This document shows, piece after piece, positions 12,488-23,646 of a stretch of 64,000 bases of DNA. Made by a program: the position numbers and the translations under genes. The DNA is from Cornus controversa (taxonomy: Eukaryota > Streptophyta > Magnoliopsida > Cornales > Cornaceae). Location of the stretch: NCBI GenBank assembly GCA_026545225.1, contig CM048846.1, positions 20,706,001-20,770,000 of the forward strand, written 5' to 3'. Within the stretch, counting starts at the first letter, position 1; each line of letters begins with the position of its first letter. The notes under the pieces are model-generated. The model saw nothing but the letters and a program-made list of their open reading frames with translations, was not told the DNA's origin and searched no databases.

Positions 12488-13697
12488 TTAACAGTAGACG
12501 TCATTCTGCCTTCCACTGTCACCACGACTCGCACCATCATCTTCTTTCCTATTGAGATCTTGACAATATTCAGGTAAATTGGGATAATTACGAAACTGTT
12601 CATGAATCTCTGTCCTAAGAACATTAATATGGTTATCATAATCTTCGTGTTTTTTCTCGATCAACCGTCTCAATCGCCTCATTTCCTTGTAAAATTCACG
12701 GCGTGTAACTGGCTTATTACCCTCATCGCCGTCAGGCAATGGTGGAGAAGGTTCACGTGCTCGTGGCGGCAAATCATCTATGCCCATGTCATAGCCAGTT
12801 GCTCTATGAGCAGCTTTAGACCTCTGCCAATATTCCAAATTAATAGCCCCCATTGGTTTAGAGTAGCTCGCATGCTCAGATATTTTCTCACCATATTTTT
12901 CAATCAACTTTGTAACAAGTACACCAAAAGGCAAAGTTCGTTTTTTTGTAGCATCTATGATCATTGTACGTTCAGTAGTTGCAGGGAGATCGATAGAATC
13001 GCCATTTCCAATATGGTATAGTAAAGCTTGCCTGTCTTTAGAAATTCGTTTGCTACTATCATGTGGATCAAGGTTGTAACCAACTATCATGTTCAGAACT
13101 TTATAATCCTTTGCCAAAAAATGCAGGTTCAAAGTCCTTTATAACTTGTACTTTACCATGAGTGAGCACCGAAATAGCAGTTTCCCTACTTGGTCTACCA
13201 CGATCATTTTTCTCTAAATATGGAAGAATGAGCCCATTTGCTTCTCTTTTAACCTTAATTGCCTTTGCAATGACATTGGCATCAATGACAACAATTTTTC
13301 CATTGATGAATGTTTTGAAACTGGGATCGGGACCAACACATTCTTCATCATATAGATTGGCATAAAATGCCCTTACAAACTCGATTGACACTTTTTCTAC
13401 ATGGAGTTCGAACAAGGGTGTCCAACCCCTTGACTTTATCCATTCCATGCAATCCATTGAAACCATTGCCAAACCTTCAAGGTCAGAGAAACGCTCCATT
13501 TCAACGCAACTAGCCACCATCTTCTCAGGATATCGAGCTTTTGCGTCCTCGTTCATGAACACAGGATGCACTAACAATGCACTATTTCCTTTTTTCCGAT
13601 TAGATGGTTCAACCACTTATTTGCCCTTTGCTTTATCTAAATGACCCCCACGTGGTGCATTTCTTTTCTTTGATTCAACTCCACCGGCCATTGTCAT
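12488..13697 (-). pseudogene. Broken 'putative plant transposon protein' (PF20167-like) gene
   Basis: The minus-strand frame starts at ATG 13697 (or 13691) and meets an in-frame TAA at 13617-13619 after about 26 codons. It then runs on in the same frame (VEPSNRKKGN...) to about 13105. There the reading must shift by one base at a T6 run near 13120 to enter the second frame, which ends at 12488. Features typical of the family are a VEFVRAFYANLYDEE-like phrase (here SIEFVRAFYANLYDEE), an INGKIVVIDANVI-type segment, and an LDPHDSSKRISKDRQALLYH / LPFGVLVTKLIEKYG core. The C-terminus is a charged, coiled-coil-like stretch (EFYKEMRRLRRLIEKKHEDY). Family assignment is from recognition, not a search. 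The function of this domain is unknown; it is found with plant transposons. The stop and frameshift make this copy non-functional. Confidence 0.7.
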
Positions 13698-14871
13698 AGT
13701 TTCCTACATAAACAAACATTAAAAAATATATGACTTAATTTTAATGAGGTTTGATCTAATTACACAATAATCCATTATTTGACTAATCAATAATTACTCT
13801 CTCTCATTTTTGTAATTTTAATTTATCTAAAATTATTATAATTTTTTTATTTCTCACATGATGTCGTCATATGGTGGGGGGCTCACCACTCCACTCATGA
13901 AACACTCCGAATTTGAAATTCGGCAGGAGAATCATTATTCTTTCTAATTTATAGCTCAATTTTGCTCTGTTTTGAAAGACCCCATGAATAATTTTTTGTT
14001 GGGAGGAAGGGTGTATTTGTAAAAAGTTTAACAAATCAATGCATATACAAAAAAAGTAGATGTTAGTCCTCCAAGTAAACCAACTATTGGTTTGAACACC
14101 AAAGCCTTGAACTAGAACAGCGTCCTAATAAACCAAAAGATGTCTATACAATATCTTTTGGCTCACCAACCAATTCCTCCATTTCTTCATATCAAAATTG
14201 AAGAAATAATTTTAATGGAATTGGAAAGTCATAGAGGAAATATAAAAGAAGGTAACATAAAAGAACACACACTGTTTTATGCTTTTTGACTATATTTAAA
14301 GTTAGATACCAATTATTCATTCAAATCCATCAACATTTATTTCCTGTTGATTGCCTTTAGCTCCATGACATTGCTGTTGTGTGGACCTTTATTTTGTCTC
14401 CTTTAACTGTGCTTCTTCAATTTTCTTTAAATCTAAGAGTCTGTTTCTATGGACAGTGCTCATGCTTTGAAAATTTTGAGTGAGTGTCTTAACAGATCAT
14501 TGAAACAGTCTCTGTAACATGTGTGTGTCTATATATATATATATATAATTTTTTTGGCTGCCTTATGTGGAATTCAATTACAAATGGGAAAGGTTTAACA
14601 ATGTGTACAAAAGTTTTCTATACATTTCCTTTCATGGAGCCCATGACAGGTACATTATGTGAGAAATGGCCTTATCGCTTTGTGATTAACATTACTTAAT
14701 TTAAATGTCACATTAAACAAGTATCATAGGAATGTAACAAATTCAAAGATGACCCTACTGATGAAATTTTTAGAAATGTATCACAAGCTACAGTCTGATA
14801 AAGTCCAAGGAATTTATAGTGCAATCTCACTGCAACTTTGCAACACAAGGACCTACATCATGAACAACATG

Positions 14872-14922
<51 letters not shown>

Positions 14923-15180
14923 GCCATGATTAGTTTCTTTTCATCAACAAAAAATGCAGTTTTGCCCGACCAATGTACACTTTACCTACCGAAAGGGTTT
15001 CAACTAGAGAAGCTTTTGAGTAATTCAAGAAGAAATAGGGAAATAGGGCTGAACATAGTTGCTTACTTGATATTTGCGAACCAATGAAGATTAAACTGAC
15101 GCGAGGGAAGAAACGGAAGAAACGGCTGCAAGAAAGTATTACTCAAGTTAGGTAGGATTTTAAGAAAAAAAAAAAAAAAA
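13698..15180. other. Spacer in the MULE between the palindrome cluster and the broken gene
   Basis: AT-rich sequence with (TA)n microsatellites at 14530-14547 and 14875-14919. The reading frame at 14749-15087 runs straight through the long (TA)n tract and is not supported as a gene. It should include the promoter of the minus-strand gene at 12488-13697, but no clear promoter element stands out. Confidence 0.5.
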
Positions 15181-15184
15181 TTTA

Positions 15185-15269
15185 GCAGCGCTGCCCCAGT
15201 TTTCAGCAGCGCTGCTTATATAAAAAATAACATACACTGCAGCGCTGCTATATTTTGGTGCAGCGCTGC
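15185..15269. repeat. Four perfect GCAGCGCTGC palindromes spaced 21, 33 and 21 bp
   Basis: The 10-bp palindrome GCAGCGCTGC occurs at 15185-15194, 15206-15215, 15239-15248 and 15260-15269, three copies being extended by A or T to AGCAGCGCTGC or GCAGCGCTGCT. Start-to-start distances are 21, 33 and 21 bp, close to whole helical turns, and an AT-rich TATATAAAAAATA lies at the centre. Such GC-rich words stand out in this AT-rich DNA. The arrangement looks like a multi-site protein-binding element or a cruciform. Its role is unknown. Confidence 0.8.
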
Positions 15270-15439
15270 TATACACACTGTTTTTTTTAAACTTCTTTTA
15301 AATTACAAATATTGTTTTATCTTCATTTCATCACATTTAAAAGTTAATTGTTTTAGCCCCACATTTAATATAAAACTAATTTAAAATATTAGAGCCATAA
15401 GTACGTATATGACATTTAACATAATTAAAAAAAATAAAA

Positions 15440-16510
15440 AATTATCTTCTATTCACCATCATTAAACCTAGATTTACCAACTTAAATCCACATTTCACCA
15501 CCCTTCAAAATTTGAAAATATTTAAAATTCAAGTTAATTTTTTTTAACACCACATTTAATATAAAACTACTTTTAAAGTATTAGATCTATATTTCACCAC
15601 CATTAAATCTATATTTCACCACCCTTATACCTAAAAAAACTTAAAATATTATAAGTTAATTTTTTGTCACCACATTTCATCTATAATTCACCACCTTTAA
15701 ATCTAAATTTCACCACCCTTAAGTCTAAATTTCACCACCCTTATACCTAAAAAAACGTAAAATATTATAAGTTAATTTTTTGTCACCACATTTCATCTAT
15801 ACATCACCACCTTTAAATCTATATTTCACCACCCTTAAATCTAAATTTCACCACCCTTATACCTAAAAAAACTTAAAATAAACTAAGTTAATTTTTTGTC
15901 ACTACATTTCATCTATACTTCACCACCTTTAAATCTAAATTTCACCAACCTTAAATCTAAATTTCACCACCCTTATACCTAAAAAAACTTAAAATATTAT
16001 AAGTTAATTTTTTGTCACCACATTTCATCTATACTTCACCACCTTTAAATCTATATTTCACCACCCTTAAATCTAAATTTCACCACCCTTATACCTAAAA
16101 AAACTTAAAATAAACTAAGTTAATTTTTTGTCACCACATTTCATCTATACTTCACCACCTTTAAATCTAAATTTCACCACCCTTAAATCTAAATTTCACC
16201 ACCCTTATACCTAAAAAAACTTAAAATAAACTAAGTTAATTTTTTGTCACCACATTTCATCTATACTTCACCACCTTTAAATCTAAATTTCACCACCCTT
16301 AAATCTAAATTTCACCTCCCTTATACCTAAAAAAACTTAAAATAAATTAAGTTAATTTTTTGTCACCACATTTAATCTATACTTCACCACCTTTGAATCT
16401 AAATTTCACCACCTTTATACCTAAAAAAACTTAAAATAAACTAAGTTAATTTTTTGTCACCGCAATTCATCTATATCTCACAACCTCTAAATGTATATTT
16501 CACTATCTTC
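15440..16510 (+). repeat. Tandem array, right, about eight units of about 115 bp
   Basis: The unit contains GTTAATTTTTTGTCACCAC, TTTCATCTATACTTCACCAC, TTTAAATCTAAATTTCACC and CCACCCTTATACCTAAAAA. Copies start near 15655, 15770, 15890, 16003, 16120, 16234, 16349 and 16444, with several neighbours almost identical. The core TTCACCACCC-T-ATACCTAAAAA is shared with the array at 7925-8810 in the same orientation. The array lies between the 3' end of the protease-like gene and the 5' end of the broken transposon-protein gene. Confidence 0.85.
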
Positions 16511-16811
16511 AAATATATATTTCACCTATTCGATTAGAGCCATAAGTAAGTATGTGATTCTTTTAAAATCATAAAAAAATCTAAAAATGAAAAGTAACAT
16601 TTATGTGCAATAAAACTTGCACTCGATTAAAGTTAACATCATTCATCTTTAAAGTACAGTCATCCTTTAACCAGTTACACCAAAACATGTGGTCAAGCTA
16701 CAATCATCCTTAAACTTGTTACACCAAAAAATTAAAGTCATCCTTAAAGTGACATCAGTTACAATTCAATTAACAACTATTTATGTCCAATTTGTTGCAA
16801 CATTAGTCTAA
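16511..16811. other. Short spacer after the right array
   Basis: AT-rich sequence with loose CATCCTTAAA repeats between 16630 and 16760. It probably contains the 3' untranslated region of the protease-like gene. Nothing else is visible. Confidence 0.4.
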
Positions 16812-19800
16812 TTACAAATTATCTTCACCAAGCTTCAGAAAAAATTGAAGGTATTTGTTATCTTCATGTAACAGTATGTCCAATCCAAGCTTCCATCTCA
16901 TTTCATGTGGTTCTACCTGCGGACAAAGGCAGCCAAACCAAAGCATAATTAGACATTTGAAGTTTAACAATGTTCACAAGATTCCACAATGGATATAAAA
17001 GTAACATACTGTGTCAAACCGGAGCTCCCATTGGCCCATAAAATCTTGCATGTACTTTATCACAAACACTCCGTAACTATCCCTAAAATTCAATAACGTG
17101 GAGGGAAAACAAATGTAAAACAAATATCTCAAATAAAATGTTTAACATAATGACAGATCGTCACAATGAAATAACTATGTAATGTAAAATGGCAGAAAAA
17201 AGTCATACCCATCAGATTGATTTGGAACTTTCACATCAACTTTTTGAAAATCTCCTAGATTTGTATCAAATAAAAGTTCCAAGAATTCCTTTTGCAAGTA
17301 GTTGTATTGTCTTCTAATCTCATTTTGTAGGGAGTCCAGGTAGTAAATGGTTCTCTTGTCAAGATCACCAACATAGAGCACCCAATGTTTGTTGATTGCA
17401 ATCGGGAAATAGAACTAGAACATTGTTGTGATCATGGAATGAAATAAATATAATAATTATAAACTTTCATCTTCATTTATCATAAAAAATATCATACATA
17501 CTCGTCTACGTTCCAAAATTTCATATTTTCTCATATGATAGACCCTTTCCGCACCCTCTCATAATTTCATTATACCATTTCTCCGCTTTGTATCATCCTT
17601 CCCATGACCCTCTGTAATTGCAAACTACAAACATACAAAACTTTTAGAACAATCCTATTCCATGCTCAAATGTGAGTTAATTTACGAACACAAGAGACTT
17701 ACCGAAATGTTAGAATTAAAGAAGAAAATTTTCTTTTCATTATCTTTTATCGTCAACACATTCGCGAGCAAGTCAATATGCTGAAATTTTAATGTTAATA
17801 TATCATTTAAATGCATTACTAATATAAATTCAGTCCATAAAATAACAATAAACTTACTGAAGAGGTAAGCCATTGTCTGCTCAATAATATCTGAATATCT
17901 TTGCGTTGTAACTGATGGCCATGCATATCCACCAATATTTCACTAAAAATATAGAAAATAATTAATATTAGATAATTATTATATGAACCAGAACATTATT
18001 AACATTTAAACATTTACACTTACCACTCGGGCAACTCGAGGTCTGATGCGTACTTCAACACTCTCTTAAATTTTTTATCCAAACCACATTTCTTAATCGA
18101 TTTCACGTAAAACGGAGATTTTTGGTATTGACTTGGTCTTTTCTTGCGCACCGGTCTACAATTTTTCACGGGAGAGTTTTCTTCATGAGAAAGATCTATT
18201 ACCACAAGGTCATTGTCAATCCCTCTCCCAATTGTCAATTTTTTGTTATTCCTATTTTCTTCATCTTTGTCTTTCTCTTCCTCATTGTCAATCTCTCGGT
18301 TAATTTTAAAACATTTGTCCTTCTCATTATATCTCTCAATCTCTTTATACTCCACGGGTTTATTTTTTAAAAATTCATCATCCTGTGGAGAAATAGCTGT
18401 TTTATTTGCTCTCCTGAATTTTGAGCGAAGTTTTGACATGTTTCTCTTCATGCGGGAGCTGATTGCACCAAGCTCTTGAAAGGCCCGCTCCATATGAAAG
18501 AAGTCCCTCTCAATGGATTCCAATATAACCTGTGTAGGAATAATACCATATTAGTTAACAAAAATTATCTGAAATAATATGTACGTATTCTCACAAGTAA
18601 TTACCTCAACATCACCATCACTATCACCATCACCATCATCGTCACCGTCACCCTCACTATCACTGCTCTGGTGGGGACTTCTCGCTAAATCCCTTATTTC
18701 ATCCTCCTTGCTTCGTCGTATCTCGATAATCTGTTGACAGTTTGAAATAATAAGAAAATGTCTACATTTTTTTTTGTGCATGGAATAAATGAGCCGAGGT
18801 TACCTTTCCCTGTCCGAATTGTCTTATTTGAAATTGCTCATATTTTAGGCGATCCTTAATCAAAGCATCACTCCAATTACTTGCAAGGTGTTTGAAAGAA
18901 TTCGGTTTTGGAGCTTTGGGGAGATCAACACGTACCAAATAAAACAACTACATGTATATTGAGAAGGGACTCATAAGTAATGCCACTAGTAAATTAAAAA
19001 TAAATTTAATTACACTTAAGACTCGTACATACCTTTAAGAAAAGAACACAACCATTGCAACATCTTTGTTTTTTATGAATGTATTTATCCACACCATCTA
19101 CCAAATCATTGAGCACGCATTTTGCCCAGTTGTATTGGTTGATCTTTTTCACATCATCAACCATTCCAAGATATTTCTCCGACACCGATTGAGCAGTGTT
19201 TGGAGACAATATGCATCCACATGCATATAGTACAAAAAGTCTTTTAAAATCATCGTTGACCGGTCGATCACCCCAATTACGAAGCACCTCACCCAATTTG
19301 GATTTTTTCAAAACATTACCTTTCAAGAAATCACATTCTTTGACCTAACCCCAGTTGCTCATACTCTTATCAGCTTTCATGGTCAACATTATTAAGTGAC
19401 CATTAGGTATCCCAAGCATAGACTTGACTTCTTTCTCAGTTATCTCAACAAATTTCTCACAAAGTGTCAAACCACACCTACGAGGATCAAATTGTCCTAT
19501 TAGGTACTCACAAAGTTTTTGATTTAAATGACGACACTGCAATTGTAGGAGTTCGCCAAACCCTATCTCTTCAATAGCAGTAATCTTGTCTTCTTTGAAA
19601 ATTGAGATAGTTTCAAAGAAAAGGGGGGCTGTCATTGAGCTAACCCTATTGTCCTGCTTAGGGTTTTTTTTCACCTTAGTATTGTAAACCGCCAATTTTT
19701 TCTTGTATTCATCTCGATAAGGCTTTTTCTCACTCTCTGTCATAGACTTCCAATCTTTTGAGTAGTCCTTATTGAGCCCCACAATACTTTTACCGGTTTT

Positions 19801-20049
19801 TTATGTTTATTCCTAAATCATTTACAAAAATAACAGAATTACTAATAAGCAATCTGGTTCTTATCAAATCAAATATATTAACAAAAAAATATCAATTCAT
19901 GCATATAATATTTCAACAAATAAATATGCTATAAATTTATACCTGAAAATAATAAAGTAGTTGCCCGGTTTATGTGAACTTTTTTCTAATTTTTCAGAAC
20001 CACTTAAAGATGTCAGCCGTTTTTGTTTCAGATCATGTGTACGTCCCAT
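16812..20049 (-). pseudogene. Ulp1-like (C48) cysteine protease gene carried by the MULE, inactivated
   Basis: Minus-strand exons with good splice signals and phase: 20049-19943, 19786-19033, 18947-18804, 18730-18605, 18529-18024, 17942-17858, 17780-17703, a poor exon near 17617-17520, then 17414-17209, 17082-17010 and 16916-16812 (stop). Exons 1-2 hold a partial HMG-box-like segment (DWKSMTESEKKPY). They are followed by a domain with EITEKEVKSMLGIPNG and an NW.K(C)VLNDLVDGV region, as in plant transposon proteins that carry Ulp1 domains. Exons 4-5 are acidic and basic linkers. The C-terminus is the SUMO-protease-type fold: catalytic His in NKHWVLYVGD, Asp in YYLDSL and Gln in PNQSDG are present, but the Cys of the DSCGVF-type motif is Tyr (DSYGVF, codon TAC). 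An in-frame TAG at 19347-19345 splits exon 2, and the exon near 17520-17617 needs a frameshift. It is therefore a decayed gene. Plant MULEs with captured Ulp1-like genes are known. Confidence 0.8.
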
Positions 20050-21518
20050 ACTATCAAAGTATTAATTTCAATCTACAAAAAATGAGCATTTTACTTATAT
20101 TAGATATATTAGATATAGATATATCAATTAAGTATGTGAAAAACTAAGGATCATAAGAGCAATTTCTATGTCCAAAAATGTAACAAATGCAAAATCTAAT
20201 ATAAAACTATTAAAACAAGTGAAGTTTGTTGGCCTTCTTTAATCACAATCAAATTATACCATGAACCAAACCACCCATTTTTATTTTTTTATGTAAAAAA
20301 CAAACCTTAATTAAATCATACTATTGACTAGGAGATTAAAAATACACAAATACTTTTATGTGTGGATGTGAGAATATGCACATTTATGTTGTACAAATTC
20401 AGAATAAATTTAGTTCCCTATGTGCATAAGACCATGTTTTAGAAGTTGACAATTAACTTATTGACTCAGATTTGATTTTCTGATCAATTAGAAATGTTGT
20501 TGCCTTGATACTAAAATTGAAAAAAAAAAAAAACAATCACTTAACAAAAATATACTCAAGCTTTTGTTCAAGCAATCATCTTTATATTTAAAATATTTTA
20601 TGTTTTCCTTTTAGGAATTTCTGTGCATTCAATATTGATAACTTTGAAGATGGAGAAAATGAGATGAGATAAAAGTAATATTACAATCTGATCATGCACT
20701 ACAAAGTAACGATTTTTAGTAGCCCTTTAGTTTGGTGATCAAGGAGTTAATCCAACCCAATTCTAGGAGGCTGATTGTGTCACTTTTTATAAATGACTCT
20801 CCACAGGCAATACTATCAAATAATTTGAATGATGGGAGATTTTTGTAAGAAGTCCAAGAAAGCACAAAGGCATGTATAACTAACTATCCCTCCCTCGTAT
20901 TGGGAAGCAACATTTACTAAAAATTGAAGTCAAATGTATCAAACAAACAGGTCTCTTTTCTATGAGAAAAACAAGTATAAGGATCATAAGAGCAATTTCT
21001 ATGTTCAAAACTGTAACAAATGCAAAATCTATGCACAAACAGTTTAAAAAAATTCAGTTTGACATTTTATCAAACAACTAGTAGACAAAATGAGATCTAC
21101 ACCAAATTCAACCAACCAAACTAAATCAATCAAATCTCAACACAAATTGGAAGTATGAGACAAACAAAGAAAATACAGTTAACCAAATCAACAATGAATC
21201 GATAACATATAATACTCTCAAACTGTGAATGTATAGAGAGAAAGAGAGTGATCGATAGTTTTACCTGAACAAAAGGTTAGATCAAGTTGGTGGTGCGGCA
21301 AACAGACTACAATAGCTTGAACAAGCTTCTGAGAACAACAGGGCTTAATTGAGAGATGATGATGATGGCCAGAAATCACGAGGAAGAGGGAGAGAGACAG
21401 AGAAGAGTTGCCGCACAGGAGAAAGATGAGGAAGCGGCCATTGATGTTGTTGGAAGCTCGGAGTGAAGCAGTGAAGCTAACGCCGTTTCTTCTCCGTTTC
21501 AGTATTAAATTACGTTTT
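20050..21518. other. MULE right subterminal region
   Basis: No gene is supported. A 51-bp phrase beginning GGATCATAAGAGCAATTTCT occurs twice in direct orientation, at 20148-20198 and 20981-21031, with few differences. The stretch from about 21330 to 21500 is GC-richer and purine-rich and could be the leader region of the minus-strand protease-like gene. Confidence 0.5.
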
Positions 21519-21593
21519 GTAACAAAAGCATTAAAATGACGTCGTTTCACAGTAGGGCACGGATAGGGCACGACCCGACTAGGGCAGAGGATC
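21519..21593 (-). repeat. MULE right terminal inverted repeat
   Basis: Read on the minus strand from 21593 it begins GATCCTCTGCCCTAGT, then CGTGCCCTA twice, then ACGACGTCATTTTAATG and TTTTGTTAC. It pairs with 7479-7543. One CGTGCCCTA-type block is duplicated relative to the left end. Confidence 0.8.
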
Positions 21594-21985
21594 CTGACTC
21601 AAATATCAAAAATACCTCTGGTTGCGCCGTCACTCTGCGGTCAAAAAATTTGCTCGGTGCGCCCATAGGTTCTCTTTATGAGTTGACCTTTGGGTGCATC
21701 ACCAAAATCTCATTTTGGGTGTAAACATAAACATGATAAACTTCTTTTACTATACGAATGTGACTATTCTGTTGCTGGCTTTGTTTGCTTTAAACTAAAG
21801 CATGAATGCCTTTGGCTAGGATTATATGTCTATAGGTAATATCCCTCACCTCTTCCTCGTTTCTCTTCTTTCCTTCAACATCCTCTAGTCTAAAATTTTA
21901 TATAACTTCTATGTACTGGTAGTAGTTATGTGATAGAAGAATAACACATCGGTTGAGAGGAAATTTTTATAAGATTGCACGTTAT

Positions 21986-22418
21986 TAGACCGATTATGTT
22001 GTATGAGGTAAAATGTTGGATCCTAAAAAAAGACAAGAACAACGCCTTTATATAAAGAAAATGAGAATGTTAAGGTGGATGAGTGAAGTGACTAGAAAAG
22101 ATAATGTTACTAATGAGAATGTGAGAGAAAAGTTAGGTGTAGCTCCTATTAGGGAGAAAATTAGAGAGAGTAGACTTAGGTCGTTTGGACAAATATATCA
22201 AAGACCCAGAGACGTGCTGGTGAAGCAAAGAAGATTAGTTGTAATAAAATGCAATAAATGGAGAGGGTGACCAAAAATAACATTGGAGGAGGTTGTTAAA
22301 AATAATTTTAAAAAGTTAAATACGGTAGGAGAAATGACATGTAATAGAAAAGAATAGAGGGTGAGAATTCATGTGACAGATCCCATTCATATAAGATTAA
22401 GGTAAGGATGATAATGAT
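21986..22418 (+). mobile_element. LINE (RTE-type) reverse transcriptase C-terminal fragment
   Basis: The plus-strand translation gives the C-terminal tail typical of plant RTE-like LINE polyproteins: YEVKCWILKK, then RMLRWMSEVTRKD, REKLGVAPIREK, RLRSFGQ and LEEVVKNNFKKL. A frameshift falls at the A-run near 22019, and stops occur at 22270 and 22357. The 3' end reads ATTCATGTGACAGATCCC and trails into GATGATAATGA, like the simple tails of these elements. Everything upstream (endonuclease, RT core) is missing, so it is a 5'-truncated dead copy. Confidence 0.8.
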
Positions 22419-22956
22419 TTCTTATGTTGTTTTCTTGCTGGTTTCAAAGAAAGTTGTAGTCTCTTCAAATATTCACATTTGTTGGGGTTTGATAAGGTTT
22501 TACAATCTCTGTCAGTTATCTAATGGGATAAGGGCTACCATAGTAGCAACCTTATCTATACATGCAAAGTGGCTTTTTCGTTTTTTCGAACCCATAACCC
22601 AAATCACAATGGAGCAACCTTACCGTTGCACTAAGACACACCCTATGCCAGCTATCTAATACAATCCTGTTACTGAACACAATGTAAGTAAAGTGTAAGT
22701 AACAACAATATCTTTTTAAAAAGATTTTCAATTAATATTGGGATATTTCCCATAACACAATGAAGATTTTGTCCTAAAATTTGAACGTTTTCATGATTCA
22801 AGGTGCCTCCTTCAAAGGTTTCATCTCTAGGAATTAATGTCAAATTTGGAGATTCCATCTCCACTAAGAAATTAACATTTACTAAATAAAATGACGAGAT
22901 GGACTACGGTAAGTTGTATGACTGCTTATAGGAACAAATGCTGTGAATGATAATTT

Positions 22957-22983
22957 TTATTATTATTATTATTATTATTATTT
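22957..22983. repeat. (ATT)n microsatellite
   Basis: A run of TATTATTATT of about nine units. It has no associated gene. Confidence 0.9.
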
Positions 22984-23171
22984 TATCCTTCAAATTTGTC
23001 TTTTGCTTCATATTCAAATGACTCTTCTATCTCCCTTCACTTTTTCTTGTCATCACGAAATGATATTCAACGAGTATGTGTCTGATACTAATTCAAATTA
23101 AACGTGCGATTCCTTCACATGTGGATGATTGAAGAAGTGAAAATCCAAATTTGATAGTAAAAAGAAATTAT

Positions 23172-23284
23172 TGAGTATATTAATTATTACAAAATGTTAC
23201 ATCAGACATTACACTAGCCATTTAGTTGAAATCGTGATTGAGTATATTAATTCTTACAAAATGTTACATGAGACATTACACTAT
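23172..23284. repeat. Short direct duplication, about 46 bp unit
   Basis: The phrase ATTGAGTATATTAATT followed by TTACAAAATGTTACAT and AGACATTACACTA occurs at about 23172-23216 and again at 23239-23284 with a few changes. The surrounding stretch 22419-23646 shows no gene. Confidence 0.7.
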
Positions 23285-23646
23285 TTGTGTAATCACACAT
23301 AATGTAATTAAATGTGTGGTACGTATTCGACAAAGTTAGTCCCAATGAAAACTTAGAATTCTTGGTTGAGTGTATAGCTGGTCCTTGGCTTGCTATATAC
23401 TGTTAAGAATTGCTCCATGGACGTATGTACTCGTGCTTGGCAAATTCAGGTCTCTCCATCACACCTGCTGGATGCGTTTGAAAATCTGTATGAACTTCGT
23501 TATTTCAACTCTCTTTTAGCGAATGGAGTGAGTCTTATTAAACTTTGAAATTTAATGAAATATATATATATATATAAATATATATTCATTATATGTATAT
23601 ATAGAAATTTAATGGACGTGGAGTAGTCTTCTTGATTAGAGTTTTA

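Larger units (their letters stand above)
7479..21593 (+). mobile_element. Large Mutator-like element (MULE), about 14.1 kb, multigene
   Basis: The left end (GATCCTCTGCCCTAGT...) and the complement of the right end (GATCCTCTGCCCTAGT...) are inverted repeats of about 65-75 bp. The similarity includes CGTGCCCTA blocks and an inner GTCGTTTTGATG / GTCATTTTAATG match. Inside are a FAR1/MULE transposase (plus strand), two element-type genes on the minus strand (putative plant transposon protein; Ulp1-like protease), two tandem-repeat arrays and a palindrome cluster. The layout resembles known MULEs that carry Ulp1-like genes (for example the Kaonashi group of Arabidopsis). No convincing 9-bp target duplication is visible (flanks AAGGAGCAA and CTGACTCAA), so the copy is old or the flanks have diverged. 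Both minus-strand genes are disabled. Confidence 0.85.

Noticed and set aside
14749..15087. 112-codon frame with a run of Tyr-Ile
   Set aside because: The Tyr-Ile block is the (TA)n microsatellite read as codons; the flanks show no protein features.
19345..19347. Alternative reading of the TAG in the Ulp1-like gene as part of a short intron (GTTAGG donor)
   Set aside because: The only nearby acceptor would give an intron of about 25-30 bp, too short for plants, and the frame continues unchanged after the stop; an in-frame nonsense codon is simpler.
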